Notes: generated from the letters alone by a model not told the origin. A stretch of DNA of 64,000 nucleotides from CBDDFS01 sp965227255 (GCA_965227255.1 CBDDFS010000002.1:1570966-1634965), one strand, 5' to 3'. Positions 37,401 through 46,194 are shown, counted from the first letter of the stretch. Numbers and translations: made by a program.

Positions 37401-38289
37401 ATTTGACGCCAATGGTGTAGAGGTTGCTACATTGTATGATAACCTTGACTCGTTGTTCACTTGTAATGACACATTGGTAGGCGCAGGTGTTGCACTAGCT
37501 TATGCTCCTTATGACATTGACATGGGAGGAAGAAGTGTTACTGCTCCAACAATTGGTCCACACGAGTATGTTACTACTGATGCTTTCACACTTGGTGGTG
37601 ATCAGAAAATTTGTGACGGTGATACACTATACCTAGGATCTAACCTTACAGGAGCTACATACTCTTGGAATACAGGTGATACTACAGGTGTAATCATGGT
37701 TACTCAGCCTGGCACTTACAGTGTGACTGTAAATGGTGGTTGTGCTAACAATGCTCAAGACGAAGTAGAAGTTGAAAGCGGTGCAGCAATGCCTGATTTC
37801 ATTCCTGATTCTTCTTGGATGACAATTACATTCCAGAATACTTCTCAAAATACTGATTCTTGGGTATGGGATTTCGGTGACGGAACTTCATCTACAGATG
37901 AGAACCCAGTTCACCTTTATACTACACCTGGTATCTATACAGTATGTTTGACAGGTACAGGTCCTTGCGACGACGATCAGATCTGTAAAGATGTGAGAGC
38001 TTGGGACGGAGTAGGAGTAGCTGAGTTTGACGCTAATAACGCCATCTCGATCTATCCTAACCCAGCTTCTGATGTTCTTACTATTACTACTGACGGAGTG
38101 CCAGGAAACGTTCTTAGCATTGAAATCTCTAATGTAGCAGGTCAGGTTGTATTGACTAGCCAGTTGAATGACTTCAACGGTTATGTTAAGGAAGACCTAG
38201 ACATCAACAAGCTTCAGAAAGGAGTATACCTAGTTAAGATTTTCACTAACGAGGTAGTTTCAACTAAGAGATTGGTTGTAAATAAGTAA
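34450..38289 (+). CDS. Giant beta-helix/PKD surface protein with T9SS sorting domain (copy 2)
   Basis: A 1279-residue paralogue of the preceding gene with the same order: signal peptide (SVANAQ), beta-helix 1, CARDB-like domain (NDAGVTVFASPVAVCADTGI), beta-helix 2 (YTIGGTSPDFATFNDAV), Ig-like domain, PKD (WVWDFGDGTSSTDENPVHLY) and type A sorting domain. Long stretches are identical in protein, notably residues 40-80, but beta-helix 1 (about 130-450) is diverged. Codon use is shifted to T-ending and CGT-type codons compared with copy 1, as in highly expressed genes, so this may be the main surface form. It has its own promoter region and a strong terminator. Confidence 0.93.
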   Translation: MRKSTIFSSGSLRRQIFRVMGLGIAGIFSFSVANAQLASGTYYINGNQPTGGNSYQSFAAFFTALSNAGNAISSPGILLKVVPQTGGYNEQFTIPSISGLGPCGTGCEARLIIRGDGTSDTRIHYSANSTTHSYSVVHVQSTYISLDSITVENTATTGYNYAVKLNKGAHYFNGTNSRFKSRNNGYSSGYSYSFVTSDGTSFVSGDPTNANNFLLDNCVIDGGYYGMYIYGGSSSSGSWPAGNTIQNCTFENWYYYGVYTRYVDDLTVHNNLFDASNTGVQYDYAAMIYYTNNSTFTNNRFDSPGAYAMRFYYCNYYNTVSGQFLVANNSVHGNQKYTYNYAMYFYRGQNFSVHYNSINMSSSLTSTTYPFYTYFWTGSNNYITNNVILNNTSNGTKYGYYLNNSTVNQMDYNTYYNENNATLTYYHGGTYSGLSALQSGTGTNANSQEADPSFVAADDLHVNGANLYAKGTPVAAVTTDIDGTTRSATAPSHGVHEFIPPQNDAGVTVFASPVAVCADTGISVQVTVRNFGIQTLTSFDLDWSWTGNGSTSGSGGSSYSVSPGLATGADTTFQITTIAMTNGAPGYNFMAYTSMPNNVTDENFENDTAKYYTQTAMDGAYTIGGTSPDFATFNDAVTGLSTFGVCGPVTFYARAGTYTERVEINSLVGTSAINTVTFTTDTNNTGPVNVEYTSTSSSDAGVFKIDGSSYITIDGYDIENLQTGSYADVIWITGNSHDITLSNNTISNSSTSFNSRPLYVYTYGFSGENIHVMNNDISGGYYCAYFYGYDGSGPGLSGLMFNNNNVGNAYYYGVYMSQFKDAQINYNNVDQVGGSSYVNSYGMMLYGYGSNYELIGNRVHAGYYGMYCYYMSGTSQQYSSYINNKVMIGDTATGITNGYYGLYFYQSGFFNIAHNLILSQTTNGYTCYLYGGLNHVHNNIFGRVNSGTNLYINGSYTVTDMDNNAYLMAGGAAGGGLSYSQGLGFDANGVEVATLYDNLDSLFTCNDTLVGAGVALAYAPYDIDMGGRSVTAPTIGPHEYVTTDAFTLGGDQKICDGDTLYLGSNLTGATYSWNTGDTTGVIMVTQPGTYSVTVNGGCANNAQDEVEVESGAAMPDFIPDSSWMTITFQNTSQNTDSWVWDFGDGTSSTDENPVHLYTTPGIYTVCLTGTGPCDDDQICKDVRAWDGVGVAEFDANNAISIYPNPASDVLTITTDGVPGNVLSIEISNVAGQVVLTSQLNDFNGYVKEDLDINKLQKGVYLVKIFTNEVVSTKRLVVNK

Positions 38290-38310
38290 TCAACAAATCC
38301 TAATATAAAA

Positions 38311-38339
38311 AGCCCCGAAGCAATTCGGGGCTTTTTTTT
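38311..38339 (+). terminator. Strong rho-independent terminator after beta-helix gene 2
   Basis: A 9-bp perfect stem AGCCCCGAA (38311-38319) with TTCGGGGCT (38324-38332), a GCAA tetraloop and a run of eight T. An A-run precedes it (38307-38311), so it could also stop the converging men operon. Confidence 0.92.
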
Positions 38340-38350
38340 GTCTCTAATTT

Positions 38351-39409
38351 CTATATGATATCCCGAAGAGATCTGCGGTCTACTTTATCATTACCCACTC
38401 TTGGAAATTCATTTAGTAAAAGTATTTCCTTTGGAAGCTCATATTTTTCCAGAACGGAGGAAAGAGAACTTTTGAAGTTCTCATCAGAATAACTTTCTTT
38501 ACTATGTGGGCCTTCTATTATTAATACTACTCGCTCTCCTAGCTGATTATCTTCTTTCGAAGAAACAATGAATTCATCATGGATCAAATGCCTGATCTTT
38601 GACTCAATTTCTTCAGGACTGAATTTGATACCGCCAGAATTGATGATATTGTCATAGCGACCTTTCCAACGAAAGCTGTTTTCATTTATCTTCTCGATGA
38701 GATCATTGGTATAAAGTCTTTCACCGGCGTTAAATGGACTATTTAGGATCAATCTGGAATCCTCATCCACTTCGATGCTGAAATCGCCTGAAATGAGCTC
38801 GTATTTCGTGGGTTCTTCTGAATTCAATCTGCTCATCGCAAAATGAGAGATACTTTCCGTCATTCCGAAGGTAGACCAGATATTGTTTGGGAAGTCTCTA
38901 ATGACTTTAATGGCATCGTTTGAGGGCGCGCTGCCGCCTACAATGACGTTCCTTATTGATTTCAGCTTTTCAGTCGAATCAGGAGATAATAAGATGTTAT
39001 TCAGCTGATGTGGGGTAATAGCCACGAAATCCACCACTTCATTCAATTCTTTCAGTGGATCTGATGATGGTTCAACTGCTATCAGATTTAATCCGTTTTT
39101 TATAGATCTGATTACCATCATTTTGCCGCCAACAAATTGAGTTGGTAAACAGAGTAGGGCACTTTCTCCTTTTTTAATGCCGAGAAAATCTAAAGTGTAT
39201 CCTGCAGATAAAAGCATGTCCTTTTTTTTGAGCTTAATCTCCTTTGCTTTGCCCGTCGAACCTGAAGTGGAAGAATGTATAACTTCAGAATTCTTAAACC
39301 AGGTTTCTATAAATGAAAAGAGATCTTTTTCCCAGGATTCATGAGAAGAATACTCCTTTATACGTTCCGGATCTACTCGCTTGCCATTTATTTCAAAATA
39401 TCTGTTCAT
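38351..39409 (-). CDS. menE: o-Succinylbenzoate-CoA ligase MenE
   Basis: A 352-residue AMP-forming acyl-CoA ligase that activates o-succinylbenzoate in menaquinone synthesis. The P-loop motif HSSTSGSTGKAKEIKL is at about residues 45-60; WSTFGMTESISHFAM is the adenylate-binding motif, and FRWKGRYDNIINSGGIKFSPEEIE contains the conserved Asp and the hinge. It is shorter than typical MenE (~450) because the N-terminal part is reduced, which is common in Bacteroidota. It is last in the six-gene men operon and overlaps menC by 4 nt. Confidence 0.93.
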   Translation of the reverse strand: MNRYFEINGKRVDPERIKEYSSHESWEKDLFSFIETWFKNSEVIHSSTSGSTGKAKEIKLKKKDMLLSAGYTLDFLGIKKGESALLCLPTQFVGGKMMVIRSIKNGLNLIAVEPSSDPLKELNEVVDFVAITPHQLNNILLSPDSTEKLKSIRNVIVGGSAPSNDAIKVIRDFPNNIWSTFGMTESISHFAMSRLNSEEPTKYELISGDFSIEVDEDSRLILNSPFNAGERLYTNDLIEKINENSFRWKGRYDNIINSGGIKFSPEEIESKIRHLIHDEFIVSSKEDNQLGERVVLIIEGPHSKESYSDENFKSSLSSVLEKYELPKEILLLNEFPRVGNDKVDRRSLRDII

Positions 39410-40455
39410 AAGACAGATATCTCTTCAAGATCCCAGCTGAAGGATACCTGGTGTGATAAATTTTCACCGTCTAATCTTAGTGGGCCTTCAATATTATTCT
39501 CGTAAATCTGGCCTGTGCCCAAACCCTGTGGTAGTGTCAGGTTAAATGTACTTGTCCACTGTGCAATAGCATTCAATCCGAGATTGCTTTCCAGGAAAGA
39601 AGTGGCCCACCAGCCAATTCCTAACTTTTCGGCTTTCTTCACCCAATCGGAACATTCATTTAATCCACCCAGAAGACTAGGTTTCAGAATTATATATTGC
39701 GGCCTTATGCTTTCCAGAAGTTCATTCTTCTCTTCTCCATAAGATCCGATCAACTCTTCATCGAGAGCTATAGGTATTGGTGATTTGGAGCATATTTCAT
39801 TCAATTCCTTCCATTTTTTTGTCTGTATTGGTTGCTCAATCGAATGTATTTTAAATTCAGACATTATTTCAAGCTTTTTCAATGCCTCTGACGCCGAAAA
39901 GGCGCCATTCGCATCCAATCTAAGTTCAATATCCCAACCATGTTTTTCTCTCAGTAACCTCAGAAACTCGATCTCATTTTCGAAATTGTGAGATCCCACT
40001 TTGATCTTGATGCAATTAAATCCTTTGCGAACCTTACTGTTGAGTTGGAAATTCATTGAATCCAGAGATCCCATCCATATTAATCCATTGATTTTAATGG
40101 ATTCTTCGCCACGTGTGAAGGGAGTATCAAATAGGATCTGTTTTCCACCTGCCTGCAAGTCAAGATACGCTGTTTCCACTGCAAATTTCAATGAAGGAAA
40201 TTGATTTAGCTCAAGCGAAGAGGGATTTGTCTTGTGATTCAACAGATAAATCACTTCCGATATTTTCTTATCAAGTTCTTCTCTTGTTTCCAGACTTAAT
40301 CCATAGATGGGTGAGCATTCACCTATGCCTACATTTCCATCTTCGTCTTCCAGACAAATGAAATGTGATGTCTTGTCAACCAGGGTATTTCTGGATGTGA
40401 TGGCAGCATTGGTAAAACGCAAGACGCGCTCCGTACACCAGGCTTTTTTTATCAT
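39406..40455 (-). CDS. menC: o-Succinylbenzoate synthase MenC
   Basis: A 349-residue enolase-superfamily dehydratase converting SHCHC to o-succinylbenzoate. The catalytic lysine motif IKIKVG (about residues 150-155) and the metal ligands in RLDANGAFS (Asp), IEQPIQ (Glu) and ALDEELIG (Asp) are all present; the second lysine lies in ILKPSLLGG. The N-terminal capping domain contains IGECSPIYGL. Overlaps on both sides with menA and menE (4 nt each) show tight coupling. Confidence 0.94.
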   Translation of the reverse strand: MIKKAWCTERVLRFTNAAITSRNTLVDKTSHFICLEDEDGNVGIGECSPIYGLSLETREELDKKISEVIYLLNHKTNPSSLELNQFPSLKFAVETAYLDLQAGGKQILFDTPFTRGEESIKINGLIWMGSLDSMNFQLNSKVRKGFNCIKIKVGSHNFENEIEFLRLLREKHGWDIELRLDANGAFSASEALKKLEIMSEFKIHSIEQPIQTKKWKELNEICSKSPIPIALDEELIGSYGEEKNELLESIRPQYIILKPSLLGGLNECSDWVKKAEKLGIGWWATSFLESNLGLNAIAQWTSTFNLTLPQGLGTGQIYENNIEGPLRLDGENLSHQVSFSWDLEEISVL

Positions 40456-41369
40456 AAAGCAAAACTCAGAAATAGAAGCAATGAATATACGAAAGTACTC
40501 AGCGCCAGAGGCTTTAGAAAGTTATTGTATTCTCTATGATCATTTACTTTCCAGACTTTCAGTAGTAAAACTCCAATAGGTATGGCAATCAGCAATTGAA
40601 TGAGTTCGGTAATATGCAGAGCGGTGAGGGCTACATCTGCAATAGCTGAGCCCAAGCCCAGCAGCATAAGGCCTAAAAAGTAATATTTTGAATTATTCGG
40701 CCCGAGTTTAACGGCCATTGTGCTTTTTCCAGCATTCTTATCGTTTTCCTGATCTCTCATGTTATTAAGATGAAGAACCCCAACTGAAAAAGACCCAATG
40801 CACAAACTTTGTAATATGGCTGAGATTGAAATTTGCATGCTGTAAAGGAAAAAGCTACCTGCCACAGCAAGAATTCCGAAGAACAGCATAACAAAAAGGT
40901 CTCCAAATCCATAGTAACCATAAGCATTCTTGCCAACCGTGTATTTTATGGCTGCCCAAATACTAATTAAACCAAGAATGAAAAATATCAGGGCGTACGG
41001 AAAATTCTGTGGGCCGAAGGATTCATACAAAAGCACTGTCCCGCTGAGCAATGCGAACGTAGTAATCAATACGATACCATTGAACATTTCTTTTTGAGAC
41101 AGGAGTCCGGATGACACCATTCGCTTCGGACCAATTCTTTCTTCATTGTCCGTTCCTTTTTGCGCATCACCAAAATCATTGGCCAGATTGGATAAGATTT
41201 GCAATAACAGGGTTGTAAAGAGGGCTGGAATAAATACTTCTAATCGGAATTGTTCAATTTCATAAGCCAATGCTGATCCTGTCACAATGCCAGCAATTGA
41301 TAAAGGCAAGGTTCTTAGCCTTGCCGCTTCAATCCAAACAGAAATTTTACTTCTTTGTACTTCCGTCAA
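40452..41369 (-). CDS. menA: 1,4-Dihydroxy-2-naphthoate polyprenyltransferase MenA
   Basis: A 305-residue UbiA-family inner-membrane enzyme that attaches the polyprenyl tail to DHNA. Two Asp-rich motifs are visible: NLANDFGDAQKGTDNEERIG (about residues 62-80) and NNMRDQENDKNAGKSTMAV (about 205-223). Eight or nine helices fill the rest. The start is a TTG (41367-41369) placed directly after the menB stop; no ATG is near and the N terminus fits the family. Confidence 0.94.
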   Translation of the reverse strand: MTEVQRSKISVWIEAARLRTLPLSIAGIVTGSALAYEIEQFRLEVFIPALFTTLLLQILSNLANDFGDAQKGTDNEERIGPKRMVSSGLLSQKEMFNGIVLITTFALLSGTVLLYESFGPQNFPYALIFFILGLISIWAAIKYTVGKNAYGYYGFGDLFVMLFFGILAVAGSFFLYSMQISISAILQSLCIGSFSVGVLHLNNMRDQENDKNAGKSTMAVKLGPNNSKYYFLGLMLLGLGSAIADVALTALHITELIQLLIAIPIGVLLLKVWKVNDHREYNNFLKPLALSTFVYSLLLFLSFAL

Positions 41370-42191
41370 TTACGGGAATTTTGGATATTTCTTGAAGTCT
41401 GGGTCTCTTTTTTCGAGGAATGCATTCTTTCCTTCCTGAGCTTCATCGGTGAAATAGTAAAGAAGGGTGGCATTTCCTGCCAATTCCTGAATCCCGGCTT
41501 GACCGTCAAGTTCTGCATTCAATCCGGCTTTGACCATTCGAAGGGCAATTGGACTTCTTTTCATCATGATCTCGCACCACTCAACAACAGTGTCTTCCAG
41601 TTGATCTTGTGGCACGACTTTATTCACCATTCCCATCTTTTCAGCTTCTTCGGCAGAATATTGATTACACAAGAACCATATTTCTCTCGCTTTCTTTTGT
41701 CCAACGTGTCTCGCTAAGTATGAAGAGCCAAAACCACCATCGAAACTACCAACTTTTGGTCCGGTTTGACCAAATATGGCATTGTCAGATGCAATGGTAA
41801 GATCACAAACTACATGCAATACATGACCACCACCTATGGCATAACCATTCACCATGGCAATAACAGGTTTTGGAATCGAGCGGATAAGCTTTTGAAGATC
41901 AAGAACATTCAGTCGGGGAACACCGTCATCTCCAACGTAACCTCCAATGTCTTTAATGTTTTGATCTCCTCCACTGCAGAAAGCTTTGTCACCTGCCCCT
42001 GTGAAAACAACACAGTAGATATCCTGATTCTCCCTGCAATGCTGCATGGCATCAATCATTTCCATATTGGTTTTCGGAGTAAATGCATTGTAATACCTTG
42101 GTCTGTTTATAGTTATTCTCGCTATACCATTATAAAAATCGAAGAGTATTTCTTCATAATCCTTGATCTTGGTCCAGTTTCTGTTACTCAT
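41370..42191 (-). CDS. menB: 1,4-Dihydroxy-2-naphthoyl-CoA synthase MenB
   Basis: A 273-residue crotonase-family enzyme that closes the naphthoquinone ring of o-succinylbenzoyl-CoA. Signature segments: INRPRYYNAFTPKTNMEM, CSGGDQNIKDIGGYVGDDG, VNGYAIGGGHVLHVVCDLTIAS (oxyanion hole) and GQTGPKVGSFDGGFGSSYLAR. Length equals the usual MenB. Its start overlaps the menD stop by 8 nt, and its stop abuts the menA start. Confidence 0.97.
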   Translation of the reverse strand: MSNRNWTKIKDYEEILFDFYNGIARITINRPRYYNAFTPKTNMEMIDAMQHCRENQDIYCVVFTGAGDKAFCSGGDQNIKDIGGYVGDDGVPRLNVLDLQKLIRSIPKPVIAMVNGYAIGGGHVLHVVCDLTIASDNAIFGQTGPKVGSFDGGFGSSYLARHVGQKKAREIWFLCNQYSAEEAEKMGMVNKVVPQDQLEDTVVEWCEIMMKRSPIALRMVKAGLNAELDGQAGIQELAGNATLLYYFTDEAQEGKNAFLEKRDPDFKKYPKFP

Positions 42192-43866
42192 TTTCAGTTT
42201 TTAATTCTTCAAAGAAGTTCATCAGAACGTCTTCGTTATTAATATTACTTGTATCTATTTCCAACAAGGCGGGCTTTTCCTTCTCGTTGATGTATTCATT
42301 CCATAAACCATCTAATTCATCAAATGTTGAGGCCCTGAAATAAGCCAGGTCATGAAAATCTGAAAACTTCTTAAAACTCTTATTGTGTCGCGTTTCAATG
42401 AATTCTTTGAATTCCGGAACCTTGCGAGGTCCTTCAATGATTTTGAAGATCCCACCTCCGCCATTTTGGATCACAATAATTTTAAATTTCGGGCTAAGGT
42501 AATTATTCCAGAAGGCATTCGAGTCATACAGACTCGATAAATCTCCATTGACCAACAAGGTGGTGCCTTCATGGTTTACAGAGGCTCCAACGGCTGTTGA
42601 AACACTTCCTTCAATACCAGAAATACCTCTGTTTGCCAAACAAGTTGATTCCCTTCCCACACTGAATAATTGTGTATATCGAATAGGAGAGGAATTACCT
42701 ACGTGAAACTGAATGTCATCTGGCAGATGATTCAATATGTAATGGAATGCCTTAAGATCGCTGAAATCAGATTGAGAGACAATTTCTTCTCCTCTGAGCT
42801 CAACATGGTCTCTTTTATTTATCCAACAGTCCCTGAATTTCATATTTTTTTCTGGCTCAGAAATAAAATGCTCCAGAAAATTCTTTGCCGTCATTTTTAT
42901 ACCTTTTTCAAGATGACCGTAGGCATCAACTTCATGGTCCAGGGGATCTACGTGCCAATGAAGAAGGTTTTGCAGAGGACGGAATTGGTTCTTGATCTTT
43001 CTGGAAATCAGTGGACCGCCAATGGTGATCAAAAGTTCAGGATTTAGTTTTTCCTTTTCCTGCTCTGTAGCGGGTATAATTATCTTGTCTATATATGGAA
43101 TGAAATCATTACTATTCTGATTGCTAATGCTTTCTGTGAGCACTACAACACCTTTTGTGGATAATGTTTCCAGAGTTTTCTTTAATTCTGGATCAGGAAA
43201 CATCTGACCACAAATGATGATAATTTTATCCTTTGAATTCCATGAGGATCGAAATTCACGGATTTCATCAATGTCCAGATCTAACTCATTTATTTCTGGC
43301 ATTGCAGTTTTTACTTCATACGTGAAATTAGATTCCTCGTACAAAGGTTCCTCGAATCGTATATTGAGATGAACTGGTCCGAAATAGGGATCTATGCTAT
43401 TATTGATGAGTTTTGAAATAAGGTCTGCTCCTTTCTTGAGATCTTCTTCTGTATTCGGCTCATAAGTTATTTCGGCATGGGACCGTATGTAATTCTTGAA
43501 AACATCTCTTTGATCCATGGTTTGACTTTCACCTTGATTTACCAGTCTAAGTGGGCGATCGGCTGAAATTACGACCAAGGGAAGCCTCTGATAATAAGCC
43601 TCAACTACAGCGGGAGCCATGTTCATTAAGGCGCTTCCAGAAGTACATGCTATGGCTACCGGTTTCTTTTTATTCTGACAAATTCCAAGAGCGAAGAATG
43701 CTGCACTTCTTTCATCCACAATACTGTAGCAGTTAAAATAAGAATCTGCAGTGAATGTAATGATCAGGGGTGCGTTTCTGGAGCCAGGACAAAGGATGAC
43801 ATCCTGAATTCCTTTTGCTTTCAAAACAGACGCCAACAATATCGCTCCCTTCTTATCGGAATTCAT
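42184..43866 (-). CDS. menD: SEPHCHC synthase MenD
   Basis: A 560-residue thiamine diphosphate enzyme joining 2-oxoglutarate and isochorismate. The N-terminal PYR domain has LCPGSRNAPLIITF, the catalytic-Glu region VDERSAAFFALG, and CTSGSALMNMAPAVVEAYYQRLPLVVISADRP. The C-terminal ThDP domain has NRGISGIEGSVSTAVGAS and LVNGDLSSLYDSNAFWNN. It lies 17 nt after the isochorismate synthase gene and overlaps menB. Confidence 0.96.
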   Translation of the reverse strand: MNSDKKGAILLASVLKAKGIQDVILCPGSRNAPLIITFTADSYFNCYSIVDERSAAFFALGICQNKKKPVAIACTSGSALMNMAPAVVEAYYQRLPLVVISADRPLRLVNQGESQTMDQRDVFKNYIRSHAEITYEPNTEEDLKKGADLISKLINNSIDPYFGPVHLNIRFEEPLYEESNFTYEVKTAMPEINELDLDIDEIREFRSSWNSKDKIIIICGQMFPDPELKKTLETLSTKGVVVLTESISNQNSNDFIPYIDKIIIPATEQEKEKLNPELLITIGGPLISRKIKNQFRPLQNLLHWHVDPLDHEVDAYGHLEKGIKMTAKNFLEHFISEPEKNMKFRDCWINKRDHVELRGEEIVSQSDFSDLKAFHYILNHLPDDIQFHVGNSSPIRYTQLFSVGRESTCLANRGISGIEGSVSTAVGASVNHEGTTLLVNGDLSSLYDSNAFWNNYLSPKFKIIVIQNGGGGIFKIIEGPRKVPEFKEFIETRHNKSFKKFSDFHDLAYFRASTFDELDGLWNEYINEKEKPALLEIDTSNINNEDVLMNFFEELKTENE

Positions 43867-43883
43867 GCTGTAAATATCTCAAT

Positions 43884-44957
43884 TTATCCTACACTCAATG
43901 CTTTTAGAATGCTTGTGGCTTTTAGTTCTGTCTCATACCATTCATCCTCAACATTGGAATCTTTCGTGAGGCCACCACCGACAAATAAACAAAGTACATC
44001 TTCGGAAAGTTTGGCACTGCGTAAATTCACAAAAAGATCAGTATGTCCTTGTGAATTAACAGGACCTAAAAATCCTGCATAGAATTCACGCTCATGTGTT
44101 TCAATCTCTTTTATATGATTTAGTGAGATGGCTCTTGGGATACCTGCAACCGCTGGAGTTGGGTGCAGTTGATCGACCAACTTTGAAAAAACATCTTCGT
44201 TAATTTCGAATGAAAAATCGTTACAAAGGTGTTTTATACCTGAGCTCAGAACTTTATCGTATAATTCACTTTTAGAATAGGGCAACTCAAATTCATTCAA
44301 CTTTTCTTCGATAAAGTCACTTACGTATTTCTGCTCTTTTTCTTCTTTTTCGGTCCATGCTGAATCATCACCCCCTTTTTTTGTAGCGGCAAGTGCCATG
44401 CTCGATGCTTTGTCATCATTCTTTCTTATAAATGTCTCAGGACTCGCTCCAATCCAGATGGTTCTTCCGGGAATATTTACCAGAAATACAAAGGCCTCCT
44501 CATACATACTGTTTATATTGAAAAAGGTCGGTACTATCTTGTCATGAGTGAAGGGAATCGTTTTTGTTCTGGACAAAACGATCTTGTGCACATTTCCTTC
44601 TTTCATTCGCTGAATGGCTTCATTTGCCTGATCTGTATATTCATTGAAGTCGGAATCTTTTGGATCGGCATATTTGAATTGATTGTTGTATGCGAATTCC
44701 TGTGGCAATTTATAAGTCTCTTCTTCGGAGTTGGTGATGTAATCTCCATTTATAAATAACCCTGTATCTTCACGGTTAAAAGGAAAAAGAACAAAGCCTT
44801 TTTCAGATGCCGGTATTTCACTAACTTCTTGAATGCTTTCGCTTGTCTGGATTATGAGTTCAACCCGTTTTTGAGAGGGCAGGGAATAGGCTGAGAAAAA
44901 GGCATCTTCCTCAATCAGATAGGAAATGAGTTGTTGGAATTCTTGACTTACTGACAT
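43884..44957 (-). CDS. menF: Isochorismate synthase MenF
   Basis: A 357-residue chorismate-binding enzyme making isochorismate as the first committed step of menaquinone synthesis. Motifs: KIVLSRTKTIPF, WIGASPETFIRKN, ALAATKKGG, QLHPTPAVAGIPR and REFYAGFLGPVNSQGHTDLFVNLRSA near the end. The N-terminal ~80 residues are diverged. It is the first gene of menFDBACE; menH is not seen in the window. It follows the M43 protease gene by only 7 nt, so it may partly read through from that promoter. Confidence 0.93.
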   Translation of the reverse strand: MSVSQEFQQLISYLIEEDAFFSAYSLPSQKRVELIIQTSESIQEVSEIPASEKGFVLFPFNREDTGLFINGDYITNSEEETYKLPQEFAYNNQFKYADPKDSDFNEYTDQANEAIQRMKEGNVHKIVLSRTKTIPFTHDKIVPTFFNINSMYEEAFVFLVNIPGRTIWIGASPETFIRKNDDKASSMALAATKKGGDDSAWTEKEEKEQKYVSDFIEEKLNEFELPYSKSELYDKVLSSGIKHLCNDFSFEINEDVFSKLVDQLHPTPAVAGIPRAISLNHIKEIETHEREFYAGFLGPVNSQGHTDLFVNLRSAKLSEDVLCLFVGGGLTKDSNVEDEWYETELKATSILKALSVG

Positions 44958-44964
44958 TTTTAGA

Positions 44965-46194
44965 TCAGGGCCTGGATATCAAAATTCTTTCAGACAATGA
45001 TTTCCCTTTACCTTGCACAACCAGAAAATACATTCCCGAAGAAAGGTGACTGACATCCAGTCTAATTTTTCCGTTTTGAGGCAAAACTCTCTCATTGATA
45101 ATTTTGTGTCCGCTGATATTGTATATAGACAATTGTTCAATCGGTAATTCTCGAGATTTTTCTATAAACAACTCATTCTGAGCAGGTGATGGATAAATTT
45201 TAAATTCAAAATCGGCAAATTCATTTATACTGTTGTATCCGTCTGACGTGAGCAGGCCGGAACGTTGATTGTTTATTGTACCTATCATTTTGTCCTTCTG
45301 GTCTTCAGTGAACATGTTCAGACAGGGATCGTCTGAAAAATCCATAAAGTTCATAAACATCTCACCGTCAGCCGTCGTATTGCAATCGGTATTATGCGGA
45401 TAAGTTTTGCATCCGAAGTTTCCACTTTCTTGTAAAGGGGTGTCGAGTAGTCCGTCATCTCCACAAGGTGGTGCGGATGGAAAGGCCCATAAATGTTGAA
45501 GATCGAGCCAGTGTCCTACTTCATGAGTTCCGGTTCGCCCCTTATGCGTGGGGCTTTCTGCCGTTCCTTCTGTTCCAAATGCTATGAAATCAATAACAAC
45601 TCCATCACTGGCTGCCGGAGCTCCGGGCAAACTTGCAAAACCGTATATATTTTCAAGGATTTCACAAACCCAGATGTTCAAATAACGATTTCTATCCCAA
45701 ATATCCTGTCCGCCTTTTGAAGTTTGATAATGAAGGTCACCACTCGTACTGGCTATATCTTTAATGGTGGTTTGGGTTCTTGTAACTCCGGTGGTTATAT
45801 TTCCATCAGGATCGCGATTGGCAAGAACGAATTCGAGACCTACATCAGCAATTATTGGCTTCCAGACTGATGGAACAAACATGGTATCCCAGTTTGCCTT
45901 ATTGTAATCGTTGTTCAGAACATCAATCTGCGACTGGATCTGGCTATCGCTAATGTTCTGTGCATCTGTTCTGTATATGACATGAACAACCACAGGAATT
46001 TTTATCGGGTCAGCACTCTTGATCCGACCATGCGACACCTCATTTGAAATTCGGGCCCTGTTCTTAGCATAGTCGGGAGAAGAATTCAAATAGTGTTCAT
46101 GAAGGAGATCACTTCCACAATGAAGATTTGCTTGAGCTAAACTGAAATTGCTCCAAAGAATTGAAAAAATGAAGATTATGACTGAAAATCTCAT
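44965..46194 (-). CDS. Pappalysin-like M43 zinc metalloprotease with T9SS sorting domain
   Basis: About 409 residues from the ATG at 46194, which gives a signal peptide MRFSVIIFIFSILWSNFSLAQ; a start further upstream would put 25 odd residues before it. The zinc motif THEVGHWLDLQHLW (HExxHxxxxxH) and a later Met-turn-like MNFMDFSDDPCLNMF define an M43 cytophagalysin/pappalysin. Cysteines in the catalytic domain (PPCGDDG, FGCKTY, TDCNTT) are typical. The last ~80 residues (IYPSPAQNELFI, IYNISGHKI, SSGMYFLVVQGKG) are a type A sorting domain. Secreted proteolysis is the role. Confidence 0.94.
   Translation of the reverse strand: MRFSVIIFIFSILWSNFSLAQANLHCGSDLLHEHYLNSSPDYAKNRARISNEVSHGRIKSADPIKIPVVVHVIYRTDAQNISDSQIQSQIDVLNNDYNKANWDTMFVPSVWKPIIADVGLEFVLANRDPDGNITTGVTRTQTTIKDIASTSGDLHYQTSKGGQDIWDRNRYLNIWVCEILENIYGFASLPGAPAASDGVVIDFIAFGTEGTAESPTHKGRTGTHEVGHWLDLQHLWAFPSAPPCGDDGLLDTPLQESGNFGCKTYPHNTDCNTTADGEMFMNFMDFSDDPCLNMFTEDQKDKMIGTINNQRSGLLTSDGYNSINEFADFEFKIYPSPAQNELFIEKSRELPIEQLSIYNISGHKIINERVLPQNGKIRLDVSHLSSGMYFLVVQGKGKSLSERILISRP

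Noticed and set aside
38351..44957. Alternative futalosine-type menaquinone route
   Set aside because: The classical men genes F, D, B, A, C and E are all present with intact motifs; no mqn-type gene is seen.
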